This document shows, piece after piece, positions 18,241-18,732 of a stretch of DNA of 18,732 nt. The position numbers were made by a program, and so were the translations under genes. The DNA is from Polyrhizophydium stewartii (taxonomy: Eukaryota > Chytridiomycota > Chytridiomycetes > Rhizophydiales). The notes below the pieces were generated by a model, which had not been told where the DNA came from, did no database searches, and saw only the letters and a program-made list of their open reading frames with translations. The stretch spans positions 1-18,732 of the forward strand of contig JADGIZ010000232.1 of assembly GCA_027604665.1 (NCBI GenBank), in the 5' to 3' direction. The stretch's first letter is position 1. Each line of letters opens with the position of its first letter.

Positions 18241-18732
18241 CTACTCGCTCTCAAACTTCTGGCGGATCGAGCTCGCACACTTGCGCAGCTGGCTGATCTC
18301 CTTGCGCTGCTTGTGGGTGTCACTGCTGAACTCGCTGCGCTCAAAGTCGATCCACAGTGCGCGGCGCTCGTTGTCTTTGACGACAAACACGACATTCTTG
18401 GCGTGCACGTCGCCGTGCAGGATGCCCATGCGATGGATCTCCTTCAAGGAGGCGACGGCCAGCTCGACGTCCGACTCGGGCCATGTCTCCGAGTGGCTGC
18501 CGCGCTCCGTGATGATCGACACCGAGTCGTGGCAGTCCATGCCGCAGCTCAAGAGCGTGGCAACTGCGACGCCCCACAGACAACACAGTCGGAGGTACAT
18601 GTGCACCTCGTGCCGGTACAGCTCCTGGTTGTGCTCGTACAGGTGCAGCACAATCCGTTTGATCGCGGCAGGCAGGCCCTGGAACAGCGCCTCGCGCACG
18701 ACGCCAAAACGGCCGGCGCCAATCTCGGAGCC
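18241..18732 (-). CDS. Atypical protein kinase domain (5' partial)
   Basis: 163 codons are visible; the N-terminus is cut by the right edge of the window. The first residues GSEIGAGRFGVV form the Gly-rich loop, and AAIKR supplies the ATP-binding Lys. RHEVHMYLRL fits helix C with its Glu. The catalytic loop is HGDVHAKN, with catalytic Asp and Asn kept but Arg of HRD replaced by Gly. The metal-binding motif is IDFERSEF, so DFG becomes DFE. After that only about 35 residues remain before TAG, so the usual large C-lobe with APE motif and helices F-I is missing. Such short HGD...DFE kinases resemble the divergent kinase-like proteins expanded in fungi and some protists. I cannot place it in a named family. 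Activity is plausible, because the Lys, catalytic Asp and DFx Asp are all present. Confidence 0.75.
   Translation of the reverse strand, partial: GSEIGAGRFGVVREALFQGLPAAIKRIVLHLYEHNQELYRHEVHMYLRLCCLWGVAVATLLSCGMDCHDSVSIITERGSHSETWPESDVELAVASLKEIHRMGILHGDVHAKNVVFVVKDNERRALWIDFERSEFSSDTHKQRKEISQLRKCASSIRQKFESE

Overview
This is nuclear DNA of a GC-rich, intron-dense microbial eukaryote. Genes are packed closely, introns are mostly 50-135 bases, and exons join cleanly into conserved eukaryotic proteins. Gene content (UBE2Z-type E2, FIRRM, TOPORS, CDC27, CLF1) suggests an opisthokont-like protist or early-diverging fungus, since several of these families are absent from yeasts. I cannot name the species. 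All exon models were made by hand from splice signals, reading phase and remembered family alignments; no search was run.

Layout, left to right. (1) 100-2225 (+): 3' part of a UBE2Z-like ubiquitin-conjugating enzyme that continues into a second, cysteine-less UBC domain. (2) 2768-6130 (+): a 13-exon, 852-residue helical protein resembling FIRRM/C1orf112, with one GC-AG intron. (3) 6197-9226 (-): complete ten-exon CDC27/APC3, convergent with the previous gene. (4) 9436-10188 (-): small heat-shock protein with a long heat-shock element array upstream. (5) 10942-12081 (-): a His/Gly/Pro/Ser-rich disordered protein, paralog A. (6) 12536-15337 (-): complete eight-exon splicing factor CLF1/CRNKL1. 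(7) 15425-16477 (+): compact TOPORS-like RING E3, divergent from CLF1 across 87 bases. (8) 16850-17446 (+): truncated inverted paralog B of gene 5, with a nearly identical 3' half and 3' flank. (9) 18241-18732 (-): C-terminal part of an atypical protein kinase cut by the right edge.

Three of the nine genes serve ubiquitin transfer (an E2, a RING E3 and an APC/C subunit), but nothing shows that they work as a unit. The least expected features are the active-plus-dead UBC fusion, the mosaic inverted paralog pair around CLF1-TOPORS, the heat-shock element array, and the strong GTGCG bias at 5' splice sites.
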